A DNA stretch of 57,541 bases, from positions 1-57,541 of the forward strand of contig BAABNI010000016.1 of the NCBI GenBank assembly GCA_040365065.1, written 5' to 3'. The notes under the pieces are model-generated. The model worked only from the letters and a program-made list of their open reading frames with translations. It had not been told where the DNA came from and did not search any database. The stretch is from Pelagadaptatus aseana (GTDB taxonomy: Bacteria; Pseudomonadota; Gammaproteobacteria; Pseudomonadales; Cellvibrionaceae). The translations under genes and the position numbers were made by a program. Positions 1 through 7,826 of this stretch are shown here, piece by piece. Within the stretch, counting starts at the first letter, position 1. The number at the start of each line of letters is the position of its first letter.

Positions 1-1322
1 CCGACGAAATGCTGCGCATGGGCTTTATCGACGACGTCACCTGGATTCTGGATCAAACCCCGGAAGAGCGTCAGGTCGCCCTGTTCTCAGCCACCATGCC
101 CAAGGAAATCCGCCGCGTGGCGGACACCTACCTCAACGATCCGGCAGTCATCAAAATCGAAGCCCAGACCCAGACCGTTGATAAGATCGAACAACTCTAC
201 TGGCTGGTTCGCGGCGTCAACAAACTCGACGCCCTGACCCGAATTCTGGAAGTGGAAGAATTCGACGCCATCATTATGTTTGTGCGCACCAAAACCGCCA
301 CCGCTGAGCTGGCCGAAAAACTGGAAGCGCGAGGCTATTCCGCCGCTGCCCTTAATGGTGACATGAGCCAACAGCTGCGCGAGCGCGCCATTGAACGTCT
401 GAAAAACGGCAAATTGGACATCATTGTCGCCACTGATGTCGCCGCACGCGGCATCGACGTTGCCCGCGTCAGCCACGTCGTCAATTATGACATCCCCTAC
501 GATACCGAAGCTTACGTCCACCGCATTGGTCGTACCGGCCGAGCTGGCCGCAGCGGTAAAGCCATCCTGTTTGTTGCGCCTCGCGAAAAACGCATGCTGC
601 GCACCATTGAACGCGCCACCCAGCAACCCATCACCCAGCTGGAATTGCCATCCAAAGTTCAGGTGGCCAACAAGCGTATCGATGATTTCAAGCGCCAGAT
701 CAACGACACCATTGCCAATGAAGATCTGGCATTTTTCCGCGATCTGATTCTCGATTACAGCGAGGAAAGTCAGGGTGACCCACTGGATATTGCTGCAGCT
801 CTGGCGGCCATGGCCCAGGGCGATAAGCCTCTGCTGGATCCAAAAAACATCAAGGAAGAGAAATTCCGTCCTGAGCGGGAAGATCGTGAGCGTGGCCCTC
901 GCCCCAGTCGTGACGATTACGCAGCAGGCCGCAAAGAGAAAAAACCTCGCAAAGAACGCAAGCACCACAAAGACGGCGGTAAGCCCGAAGTGGGCATGGA
1001 GACCTTCCGCATTGAAGTGGGCTACGAACATCAGGTTCGTCCGGGCGACATCGTCGGCGCCATCGCCAACGAAGCCGACATCGACAGCCAGTTCATCGGC
1101 CACATCAAAATTCACGACAGTCACAGCACCGTGGACCTGCCAGAAGGTATGCCCGATGAACTGCTGGGTTATTTGAAGAAGGTCTACATCCGCAATCAGA
1201 AGATCAATATTTCCAGAGCGGATGATTCAGGCAAGTCCTCCAGAAAAGAGCGTGGCAGCAAGCCGAAATCCGGCAAACCGAAATCCGCAAAACCCAGAAA
1301 GCCACGAGACAATCGCGACTGA
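1..1322 (+). CDS. deaD: DEAD-box ATP-dependent RNA helicase, CsdA/DeaD type (3' part)
   Basis: The gene is cut by the left edge; the reading frame is open from base 3, beginning with Asp-Glu-Met just after where the DEAD motif should lie. Visible helicase motifs in order are SATMP (III), VRTKTATAEL (IV region), ATDVAARGID (V) and HRIGRTGRAGRSG (VI). A DbpA-type RNA-binding domain follows (about residues 325-405 of the visible part, including FRIEVGYEH and GDIVGAIANEADI), then a Lys/Arg/Ser/Pro-rich tail. This order is that of CsdA/DeaD, a cold-shock helicase acting in ribosome assembly and mRNA unwinding. The family and C-terminal domain are read directly from the sequence; the CsdA rather than DbpA or RhlE assignment rests on the DbpA-like domain plus the long basic tail. 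The next gene starts 26 bp downstream on the same strand. Confidence 0.93.
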   Translation, partial: DEMLRMGFIDDVTWILDQTPEERQVALFSATMPKEIRRVADTYLNDPAVIKIEAQTQTVDKIEQLYWLVRGVNKLDALTRILEVEEFDAIIMFVRTKTATAELAEKLEARGYSAAALNGDMSQQLRERAIERLKNGKLDIIVATDVAARGIDVARVSHVVNYDIPYDTEAYVHRIGRTGRAGRSGKAILFVAPREKRMLRTIERATQQPITQLELPSKVQVANKRIDDFKRQINDTIANEDLAFFRDLILDYSEESQGDPLDIAAALAAMAQGDKPLLDPKNIKEEKFRPEREDRERGPRPSRDDYAAGRKEKKPRKERKHHKDGGKPEVGMETFRIEVGYEHQVRPGDIVGAIANEADIDSQFIGHIKIHDSHSTVDLPEGMPDELLGYLKKVYIRNQKINISRADDSGKSSRKERGSKPKSGKPKSAKPRKPRDNRD

Positions 1323-1348
1323 TTGAAAAAGCCTGTTAGACTTGCCCC

Positions 1349-2272
1349 ATGGAAACGACCGAAGCGCGACTGCTCAGTAAAATCGTAGAGGGGCTTGATA
1401 TTGTCGGCGACCGCTGGTCGCTGATGATATTGCGTGAAGCTTTCTATGGCTGTAACCGCTTTGAACAATTTCGAAAAAACACCGGCATCAGCAGAGCAAC
1501 CCTGACCCGTCGCCTGCAAGATCTGATCGACTATGACGTTCTTTATAAACGCCCAATCCGCGACACCAAGCACGCCGAATACAATCTAACCCCCAGAGGC
1601 ATGGGTCTGTTTGGTGCCTCATTGATTGCCTCGCAACTGGAAACCCAGTGGCAACCGAACGACACCGAAAAACACCCGCCCCTGGTTCACACAACTTGTC
1701 ACCACGAGTTTATCGCCCTGTCCGTGTGCGAACACTGCCACCAGCCTGTAACCGCCGACGACATCCAATGGCAGGTCCGCTCGGAAGGTGTCGAAGAGTT
1801 GAAAAACCTGAGCAGTTCATCCTCACCAAAACGCTCAAGAGCCTCAAAATCCGGTAGCAGTGTGGCAGAACTGATCGGTGACCGTTGGAGCCTGCTGCTG
1901 TTGATTGCCGGCTTTCTGGGAATTACCCGCTTTGACGATTTTCAGAAAATGCTCAATATAGCGCCGGGCATACTCAACAGCCGGCTTAAATCCCTGATCG
2001 CCGACGGCATGATGGAGCGCGTGGATTGCGCCGAAGGCCGAACTCGCCACAAATACAAACTCACGGCAAAAGGCCGCAGCACCAATAATTTTGTACTAGC
2101 TCTGCGCCAATGGATTGTTGATGGTGTCAAAGAACCCCTGCCGCCACCGAACATGTTTCACAAGCAGTGCGGCAAACCTCTGCGCCAACAGGTGGTATGC
2201 GCACACTGTCACGAAAAGCCCTGGCCACAGGATCTGGTGAGATCCGGTGCCATGACCAAGAGTACACTCTGA
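1349..2272 (+). CDS. Tandem-duplicated HxlR-family winged-helix regulator
   Basis: This 307-residue protein contains two complete HxlR-type winged-helix units, whereas family members usually have one unit of about 100-150 residues. GDRWSL occurs at residues 20-25 and again at 177-182. Each unit has a recognition-helix region (SRATLTRRLQDL; APGILNSRLKSL) and then a small Cys cluster with the same spacing, C-x9-C-x2-C (C117, C127, C130; C274, C284, C287). A Ser/Lys-rich linker (about 153-170) joins the halves. HxlR proteins bind DNA as dimers and often sense electrophiles or redox state, so a covalently linked pair could act as a one-chain dimer; that is inference. The gene is convergent with the DUF1295 gene, with only 2 bp between stop codons. 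Its target is not evident. Confidence 0.88.
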   Translation: METTEARLLSKIVEGLDIVGDRWSLMILREAFYGCNRFEQFRKNTGISRATLTRRLQDLIDYDVLYKRPIRDTKHAEYNLTPRGMGLFGASLIASQLETQWQPNDTEKHPPLVHTTCHHEFIALSVCEHCHQPVTADDIQWQVRSEGVEELKNLSSSSSPKRSRASKSGSSVAELIGDRWSLLLLIAGFLGITRFDDFQKMLNIAPGILNSRLKSLIADGMMERVDCAEGRTRHKYKLTAKGRSTNNFVLALRQWIVDGVKEPLPPPNMFHKQCGKPLRQQVVCAHCHEKPWPQDLVRSGAMTKSTL

Positions 2273-2274
2273 TA

Positions 2275-3138
2275 TCAAAAGCGGGGAATCAATACCGGAG
2301 TACGCGCCTTGTAATCCTCATACTCGGGTTGACCCTGCCAGCGCTCATCGGCGGTAGCCTCCAGCATGGGAATACCGCTGACCCGGGTTAACAGCAACGT
2401 AACAAACAACGGGCTGATCAAACACAGGTACTGCCAACCCGACAACATGGGCGCCGCAATGATCGCCACACCGACCCACAGCAGAATCTCACCGAAATAG
2501 TTGGGGTGACGGGATACAGACCAGAGCCCCGTCTGGATAAACTGTCCTGCATTCTCCGGATTGGCCCTGAACTGACGTTTTTGCCGATCCGCCACCACCT
2601 CCAAAGCAAAACCCAACACCCAGATGATCAGACCGATCCAGCCCGCCAAACCCAGATCGGATTCGGCCGTAGAAGTAATCGCCGCCAGCGCCGCCGCACT
2701 GGTAAAAGAGACCCACAACCCCTGAATTGTCCAGGCGGCAAAAAAGCGCAGAAAGTTCGGTTTGATGGCATCAAATCGGTGATCTGAGCCGTCTTGCAGA
2801 ATCCTTACAAACAAAAAACTCCCCAGACGCAGAGCCCAAACCCCAACCAGCACCGCCAGTAAAATACTGACAGGATCGGTTTTGCCGGATCCCCAAAGCG
2901 CCAGAGCCATAACACTGAGGTAAGTCAGACTACCGGTCAAATCATAGTAGCGCTCGGTTTGCCAGATATAGGCCGGAACAAACATCAGCCACTGCATGGC
3001 AAACGCCAGCAACACACACAAGGCGAACAGGGGAACCCCTTGAAAATCAATCCCCTGCCAACTGCCAGCCAGCGCCAGCAACACCCCTACCAGCAGGGTT
3101 GTCCCCAGAAAAATTATCGAACGTTTTTTATTTGCCAT
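2275..3138 (-). CDS. DUF1295 / steroid 5-alpha-reductase-like membrane protein
   Basis: Predicted polytopic inner-membrane protein of 287 residues. The C-terminal part carries the family signature: an Arg-rich stretch (ADRQKRQFRANPENAG), then GLWSVSRHPNYFGEILLW, typical of DUF1295 and the isoprenylcysteine-methyltransferase/steroid-reductase fold. The ATG at 3138 (MANKKRS) is chosen over an ATG-like start 60 bp upstream because a strong Shine-Dalgarno sequence (AAAAGGAGGT, complement of 3151-3160) precedes it. Family members are often found with ChrR, DUF3833 and cyclopropane-fatty-acid genes in gammaproteobacteria, and relatives of two of those lie 2.5-4 kb away here. A lipid-modifying or lipid-reducing role is therefore plausible, but the substrate is unknown. 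Confidence 0.85.
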   Translation of the reverse strand: MANKKRSIIFLGTTLLVGVLLALAGSWQGIDFQGVPLFALCVLLAFAMQWLMFVPAYIWQTERYYDLTGSLTYLSVMALALWGSGKTDPVSILLAVLVGVWALRLGSFLFVRILQDGSDHRFDAIKPNFLRFFAAWTIQGLWVSFTSAAALAAITSTAESDLGLAGWIGLIIWVLGFALEVVADRQKRQFRANPENAGQFIQTGLWSVSRHPNYFGEILLWVGVAIIAAPMLSGWQYLCLISPLFVTLLLTRVSGIPMLEATADERWQGQPEYEDYKARTPVLIPRF

Positions 3139-3370
3139 TGAATCTGCGCGACCTCCTTTTATTGAACACTTGCCATCCACTGCAAGTACGACACCCACTT
3201 TCAGGCAGATGATTACACAGCCTTATAGAGCAAAAAATACTTAACAGGGAATTGTATAGAAAATAAAAATCGTGAAATTATTTTACTATCGTTATGAGAC
3301 TATATATATTCATACGGTCTCTAACAATAAGAATTACTAAATATAAGAAAACAAGAAGGGAGATATCACT
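3139..3370. other. AT-rich divergent intergenic region
   Basis: This is the 232-bp gap between the divergent DUF1295 and TonB-receptor genes. It is much richer in A+T than its surroundings from about 3230 onward. It holds the strong Shine-Dalgarno sequence of the minus-strand gene (3151-3160) and one for the receptor (AAGGGAG just before 3371). A GAGAC...GTCTC inverted repeat flanks a TATATATAT run near 3300. TATATA with a poor -35 element is a possible promoter for the receptor; I cannot call it firmly. Confidence 0.4.
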
Positions 3371-5662
3371 ATGAGACTTAAAAGAAAATCTCTGGCTTCT
3401 GCCATTGCCCTGACCAGCCTGACACTGAGCACACCCTCACTGCAGGCCGCAGAGAACCTGATGCTGGAAGAAATCATCGTCACAGCCCAAAAGCGCGCCG
3501 AGGGGCTGCAGGACGTCCCCATTTCCATTAACGCCGTCAGCGGCGAAAAACTGGAGAGTTACAACATCAGCTCTCTGGGCGACCTGTCCGGCTCCATACC
3601 GAACCTGCAAATCACCAAAACCGGCATTACCAACCAGATCGGTATGCGCGGTGTCTATTCCGGCTCCAACAAAGGTTTCGAGCAATCGGTCGCCATGTAC
3701 GTTGACGAGGTTTACTACGGTCGAGGCCAGTTAATCCGCCTGCCACTGGTTGATCTTGAGCGAGTGGAAGTACTGCGGGGACCACAGCCAACCCTGTTTG
3801 GCAAAAACGCCATTGCCGGCGCCATCAGCCTGACGTCCGCCAAACCGACACGGGAATTTGAAGCCTCCATTTCAACCCTGTACGAATTCGAGCACGACGA
3901 AAGCAAAACCGTCGCCATCGTGTCCGGCCCCCTTTCCGAGCAAATGGCCGGCCGCCTGGTGCTGTCCTACCGCGACATGGACGGTTGGATGACCAACACC
4001 AGTCTGAAAAGGGAAGAACCCAACACTCAGGAGACCTACGCTCGCGGTACCCTGCTATGGGAAAACGATGACAACCTGAGCATCACCCTGAAAGCGGAAA
4101 CCGCCGAGTTCGATACCGCAGGTCGCTCCATGGAGAATCACACACCGGTCGGCACCTATTCTCTGGTACCGGATTTTGCCGATGTGGACACCCGCAAAGA
4201 TTACAAACGTCAGGACAACGGTCAGGAAAGCGACAATCAGGTCAACAATCTGGTACTGAACATTGACTACGACTTGGGCGATTACACCCTGACCTCAACT
4301 ACGGCCAGCGTGGAGTTCACCACCCGTGAACTGATTGATGTCGACTACACCGATCTGGACGTGTTCAATGGCACCAATCAGGGTGAAGACTTCAAACAGT
4401 TCAGTCAGGAATTCCGCATTGCCTCTCCTGCAGATGGCAACTTTGACTACATCGCCGGCCTCTATTATCAGGACAGCAAATCCGATGTGTTTGACAACCT
4501 GTTCTTTGGCGACACCCTGCTGACAGCCGGCGGGGGCGCATTGGCCACCGCGGTTAATGGCGTTGCCAGTAAAACCTTCGAGCAGGATTCGGAAGTCTGG
4601 TCTGCTTTTGCCCAGTTCAACTGGCGCATCACCGATCAGCTCACCCTGACCGCCGGCGGCCGCTACAGCGATGAAGAAAAAGACGGCAGCCGCACCCTGA
4701 TCAATGATGGCTCCGCCACATTGGGCGGACAGGCCGGCTTTGACGCTACTCTGGCCGTGCTGGGTATCTATGGCCACAGCATTGAGGATACGCGCAACGA
4801 AAGCCAGTTCGATCCTCTGGTTAACCTTCAATACGACTGGAGCGACGACACCATGTTTTATCTGTCGTACACCGAGGGCAGCAAAGCGGGCGGTTTTGAT
4901 ATGCGTTCCAACAACCTCCCCGGTGCACCCGCTTCACCCGGCACCTTTGAATTTGAAGACGAACAGGCCAGCAGTTATGAACTGGGTGGCAAATTCCGTT
5001 TCGAGCGTGGCGAAATCAACGCCGCCATCTTCCACACCACCTACGAAGACCTGCAAATCACCCAGTTTGATGGCTCCGTGGGTTTCAATGTGCAAAATGC
5101 CGCCGAAGCCATCATTCAGGGTGTCGAAATCGATGGCCGCTTCCTGTTGATGGAAGACCTGCTACTGAGTGCCTCGGTAGCCTATCTGGATTACGAGTAT
5201 CAGGACTATGATGTCGCCGAGTGTGCGCCGGCTGTAGCCGCCACCCAGACACCGAGCAACTCCTCTGCCGGACTGTGTAATTTCGACGGCGAGCGTGCGG
5301 CCAATACTCCGGAGTTCGCCGCCAACCTCAGTCTGGATTACAGCCACAGCGTGGGCGACTGGGGCATGATGTACTGGGGTCTGAATCTGGACTACAGTGA
5401 TGACTACTACGCCAGCAGCACGCTGGATCCAAACTCCCTGCAGGACAGCTACGTCAAAGTGGGCGCTCGCATTTCACTGGCCAGCAGCGACGACAGTTGG
5501 GAGCTGGCCCTGATTGGCAACAACCTGACTGACGAGAGAGTTCTGACCCAGTCAACCGCACTGCCGCTGTCTGAAACACTCACCGGTGATACCGGCGTGG
5601 CCTACTATGGCATCTACGAAAGACCGAGAAGTGTCTCCATGGAGTTCAGTTATAACTTTTAA
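3371..5662 (+). CDS. TonB-dependent outer-membrane receptor
   Basis: Complete 763-residue receptor. The signal peptide (about residues 1-26, ending in LQA) is followed at once by a TonB box, EEIIVT (33-38), and a plug that begins GLQDVPISINAVSGEKL. The plug retains VEVLRGPQPTLFGKNAIAGAI. The remaining ~550 residues alternate in beta-barrel fashion and end in the terminal aromatic SYNF expected of outer-membrane barrels. Such receptors take up siderophores, sugars, vitamins or hydrophobic compounds using TonB/ExbBD energy. This plug subtype is very common in Cellvibrionales and sphingomonads and does not identify the ligand. No transport partner lies next to it; the neighbours are DUF1295 (divergent) and a cupin (convergent). 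A good Shine-Dalgarno sequence supports the start. Confidence 0.93.
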   Translation: MRLKRKSLASAIALTSLTLSTPSLQAAENLMLEEIIVTAQKRAEGLQDVPISINAVSGEKLESYNISSLGDLSGSIPNLQITKTGITNQIGMRGVYSGSNKGFEQSVAMYVDEVYYGRGQLIRLPLVDLERVEVLRGPQPTLFGKNAIAGAISLTSAKPTREFEASISTLYEFEHDESKTVAIVSGPLSEQMAGRLVLSYRDMDGWMTNTSLKREEPNTQETYARGTLLWENDDNLSITLKAETAEFDTAGRSMENHTPVGTYSLVPDFADVDTRKDYKRQDNGQESDNQVNNLVLNIDYDLGDYTLTSTTASVEFTTRELIDVDYTDLDVFNGTNQGEDFKQFSQEFRIASPADGNFDYIAGLYYQDSKSDVFDNLFFGDTLLTAGGGALATAVNGVASKTFEQDSEVWSAFAQFNWRITDQLTLTAGGRYSDEEKDGSRTLINDGSATLGGQAGFDATLAVLGIYGHSIEDTRNESQFDPLVNLQYDWSDDTMFYLSYTEGSKAGGFDMRSNNLPGAPASPGTFEFEDEQASSYELGGKFRFERGEINAAIFHTTYEDLQITQFDGSVGFNVQNAAEAIIQGVEIDGRFLLMEDLLLSASVAYLDYEYQDYDVAECAPAVAATQTPSNSSAGLCNFDGERAANTPEFAANLSLDYSHSVGDWGMMYWGLNLDYSDDYYASSTLDPNSLQDSYVKVGARISLASSDDSWELALIGNNLTDERVLTQSTALPLSETLTGDTGVAYYGIYERPRSVSMEFSYNF

Positions 5663-5667
5663 CCGCA

Positions 5668-5712
5668 ACCGGGAGCATTCAGTCCTGAACGGCTCCCAAA
5701 TGCCCGGTTTTT
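5668..5712 (+). terminator. Intrinsic terminator after the TonB receptor
   Basis: ACCGGG (5668-5673) pairs with CCCGGT (5703-5708) and runs into TTTTT. An alternative inner stem pairs GGGAGC (5671-5676) with GCTCCC (5692-5697). It sits 6 bp after the receptor stop and overlaps the last codons of the convergent cupin gene. Confidence 0.6.
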
Positions 5713-6335
5713 AACCACAACAGGGTATCCTGGTTGGCGTGCGCCACAATTTTTTGTGGCGTGCGCAACCAACCAAAAAGCCTGAGATCTGACGCCACCC
5801 CTGCTACCCTCAAAGCACCTCGCAGTAAAAACAGTTCAACACCCCTGCTGTCTTCGATAACCACTTGTGTCCCGGATTTCACTTTGATCAGGCTGACCTG
5901 CTCAGAACCAAACTCATGCAGTGGCAACTTTTCGATGCCATCGACTTCAGGTAAAAATTTCTGCTGATCGGTTTTGATTGCGACCCGAGTCAGATCTCCC
6001 TCGGCAAACTGATGCAATTTGACGAAGATCAGGCAACCATGGCGGCTGAAAGGCGCATGGACAAAACCCGGGGGGTTGCGAAAATAGGTTGCCTCGCCAA
6101 AATCACCTGTCTCATCGGAAAACACCCCATCGAGCACCAGTATTTCTTCCCCGCCAGGGTGATTGTGCGAATAGAAGGACGCGCCTGGCTCATAGCACAC
6201 CACACTGGTTGCATGACCTCGCTCAGCGTCTTCCCGGGCAAGGGGCTTGCGTAACACTTTCGGCATAGGGCTCGCAGACCACTCCTGAGCAGCGGTCTCC
6301 ACCACCACGGTTTTGGCGAAATCCATATTCAGCAT
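5679..6335 (-). CDS. ChrR-like double-cupin protein without an anti-sigma domain
   Basis: Protein of 218 residues made of two cupin barrels. The first has a full set of likely metal ligands, H57, H59, E63 and H93 (in SHNHPGGEE and FVHAP), matching the cupin-like C-terminal domain of ChrR. The second half (from about 130) has the fold but lacks an obvious metal set. The Zn-binding anti-sigma domain found at the N-terminus of ChrR is absent, so this is a stand-alone cupin, not an anti-sigma factor. The ATG at 6335 is chosen because GGAGGA lies 7 nt upstream; an in-frame ATG at 6350 overlaps the TGA of the upstream DUF3833 gene (TGATG), so the pair is probably co-transcribed and coupled. A role in metal-dependent oxidation or in sensing is inference. 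Confidence 0.82.
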   Translation of the reverse strand: MLNMDFAKTVVVETAAQEWSASPMPKVLRKPLAREDAERGHATSVVCYEPGASFYSHNHPGGEEILVLDGVFSDETGDFGEATYFRNPPGFVHAPFSRHGCLIFVKLHQFAEGDLTRVAIKTDQQKFLPEVDGIEKLPLHEFGSEQVSLIKVKSGTQVVIEDSRGVELFLLRGALRVAGVASDLRLFGWLRTPQKIVAHANQDTLLWLKTGHLGAVQD

Positions 6336-6349
6336 TGCCAAATCCTCCA

Positions 6350-6895
6350 TCAATCTTCGTGCTTAATGATGGTCAACACCACCTCACCAACGTCGATCCC
6401 CCATTTACTGAGGCGCGACTCGTTGATCACCACCGAATCGGAAACCCGATACATGCGATCATCTACAAACACATCGATACTGCGGCCCTGATAAGGGATT
6501 CTCAAGGTGTATTCAATAAACAGGGCGTTGCCGGCGGTACGCAAACGGGCATCGCCCACCACATCTCCGGCACGTCCTACAAAAACAGACGATTGGTCGG
6601 TGGCAATCATTTGCCAATCACGCAACTGCACCTCACCATCATCGAACCGGAACACTTCTTTCAACAGTCCCTCAGAGGTACCGTCCGAACCCGCCTGCCA
6701 CTGCCCATTGAGCTCGGCATTGAAGGTCCTGATCACCTTACCGAAACGGTTTTTAACAATCCCATGGGCCGACAGCCGGCCATTGAAATAATCCTGCAGA
6801 ACAAAGGGTGGCTGGCCATTCTGATAGTCATCAATGGACTGGTGACTGCAGCCAAGCAGAAGAGAAAAAACAAACAACAATAAAAACAAGCGCAT
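6350..6895 (-). CDS. DUF3833-family lipoprotein
   Basis: Protein of 181 residues with a type II signal peptide. The lipobox is LLGC with the lipidated Cys at residue 16, and the next residues are Ser-His, so outer-membrane or periplasmic anchoring is likely. The family motif region FVLQDYFNGRLSAHGIVKNR (about 31-50) is clear. DUF3833 proteins are small beta-rich lipoproteins of unknown function that often accompany ChrR, cyclopropane-fatty-acid synthase and DUF1295/DUF2878 genes; here the downstream partner is a ChrR-like cupin whose start overlaps this stop codon. A role in handling modified fatty acids or envelope stress is inferred from that context only. Confidence 0.85.
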   Translation of the reverse strand: MRLFLLLFVFSLLLGCSHQSIDDYQNGQPPFVLQDYFNGRLSAHGIVKNRFGKVIRTFNAELNGQWQAGSDGTSEGLLKEVFRFDDGEVQLRDWQMIATDQSSVFVGRAGDVVGDARLRTAGNALFIEYTLRIPYQGRSIDVFVDDRMYRVSDSVVINESRLSKWGIDVGEVVLTIIKHED

Positions 6896-6904
6896 TCTGG
6901 CAAC

Positions 6905-6940
6905 CCCGTAAACAATTCAGTCGTTGTAAAGGATTACGGG
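6905..6940. repeat. Nested inverted repeat upstream of the DUF3833 gene
   Basis: CCCGTAA (6905-6911) pairs with TTACGGG (6934-6940). A second, inner pair ACAA/TTGT (6912-6915 and 6924-6927) is nested inside. It lies between the rlmB stop and the DUF3833 start on the minus strand. No T-run follows on either strand, so it looks more like an operator or mRNA stem than a terminator. Confidence 0.4.
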
Positions 6941-6972
6941 ATTGCCGCGGCATCGGATGGATCTGCCTGAAA

Positions 6973-7719
6973 CTAACTCTCTGCTCGTTGCCTCAGGGCC
7001 TCGTACAGGCACACACCGGTGGCCACAGAGACATTAAGACTGCTCACCTCGCCCGCCATGGGGATATGAATCAGACTGTCGCAACACTCGCGAGTGAGAC
7101 GGCGCATGCCGGAACCTTCCGCCCCCATCACCAATGCCAAAGGCCCTTTCAAATCCGCCTGATACACCGAGCCATCGGATTCTCCGGCGGTGCCAATCAC
7201 CCAAACACCCAATTCCTGCAATTTCTTCAGGGTTCGGGCCAGATTGGTGACAGGAACGTATGGCAGCACCTCAGCAGCTCCACAGGCCACTTTACGTGCC
7301 ACCGCGGTCAGACTCGCGGAGTTATCCTTGGGCGCGATCACCGCATGTACGCCCGCGGCATCGGCCGTACGCAAACAGGCACCGAGATTATGGGGATCGG
7401 TCACACCATCCAGCACCAGCAAAAAGGGCGCCTCATCCAGTTTTTCAATCAAGGACAACAGGAAGCGCTCGTCGTGCACCTCACCGGGAAAACAGAAGGC
7501 CACCACACCCTGATGATTTTCCTCTTTGACCAACTTATCCAGTTCTTTGCGTCGCGCCTGTCTGACTCTGATATCGTTGGTTTTGGCCGCGCCCAAAATT
7601 TTATTGAGACGCTGATCCTGCCGACCTTCCAGCACCAGAATTTCATTGACGCGCTGGGGCGCACTTTTAAGAATGGCCTGCACCGAGTGCAGGCCAAAAA
7701 CGGTTTCGAGTTTTGCCAT
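6973..7719 (-). CDS. rlmB: 23S rRNA (guanosine-2'-O)-methyltransferase RlmB
   Basis: SpoU/TrmH-class enzyme of 248 residues that methylates the ribose of G2251 in the peptidyl-transferase loop of 23S rRNA. The N-terminal substrate-binding domain begins MAKLETVFGLHSVQ. The knotted SAM-binding domain has the three SPOUT motifs: VTDPHNLGACLRTADAAG (motif 1), LVMGAEGSGMRRL (motif 2) and IPMAGEVSSLNVSVATGV (motif 3). The ATG at 7719 is preferred over an upstream in-frame start because it matches the family N-terminus. It lies downstream of rnr on the same strand, the usual rnr-rlmB arrangement, separated here by a REP-like element. Confidence 0.96.
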   Translation of the reverse strand: MAKLETVFGLHSVQAILKSAPQRVNEILVLEGRQDQRLNKILGAAKTNDIRVRQARRKELDKLVKEENHQGVVAFCFPGEVHDERFLLSLIEKLDEAPFLLVLDGVTDPHNLGACLRTADAAGVHAVIAPKDNSASLTAVARKVACGAAEVLPYVPVTNLARTLKKLQELGVWVIGTAGESDGSVYQADLKGPLALVMGAEGSGMRRLTRECCDSLIHIPMAGEVSSLNVSVATGVCLYEALRQRAES

Positions 7720-7757
7720 AACAACTTCCAATATCATCTCGAGCATACCGCACAGAA

Positions 7758-7806
7758 GTCATCTCGGACGACTGTGAGAGATCTCTCCGCTGCGCGTCGA
7801 GATGAC
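7758..7806. repeat. REP-like palindromic intergenic element, copy 1
   Basis: Perfect 9-bp ends GTCATCTCG / CGAGATGAC (7758-7766 and 7798-7806) enclose a perfect inner palindrome, GAGAGATCTCTC. It lies between rnr and rlmB. Its layout (GTCAT... ends, AGATCT-type core) matches the elements at 15454-15518 and 29874-30004, although the sequence is more divergent. Confidence 0.65.
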
Positions 7807-7826
7807 AGATTCAATAATGTAATACT

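Noticed and set aside
87..1124. Long open frame on the minus strand opposite the RNA helicase
   Set aside because: It mirrors the codon structure of the helicase, whose motifs are unmistakable, and its translation matches no family.
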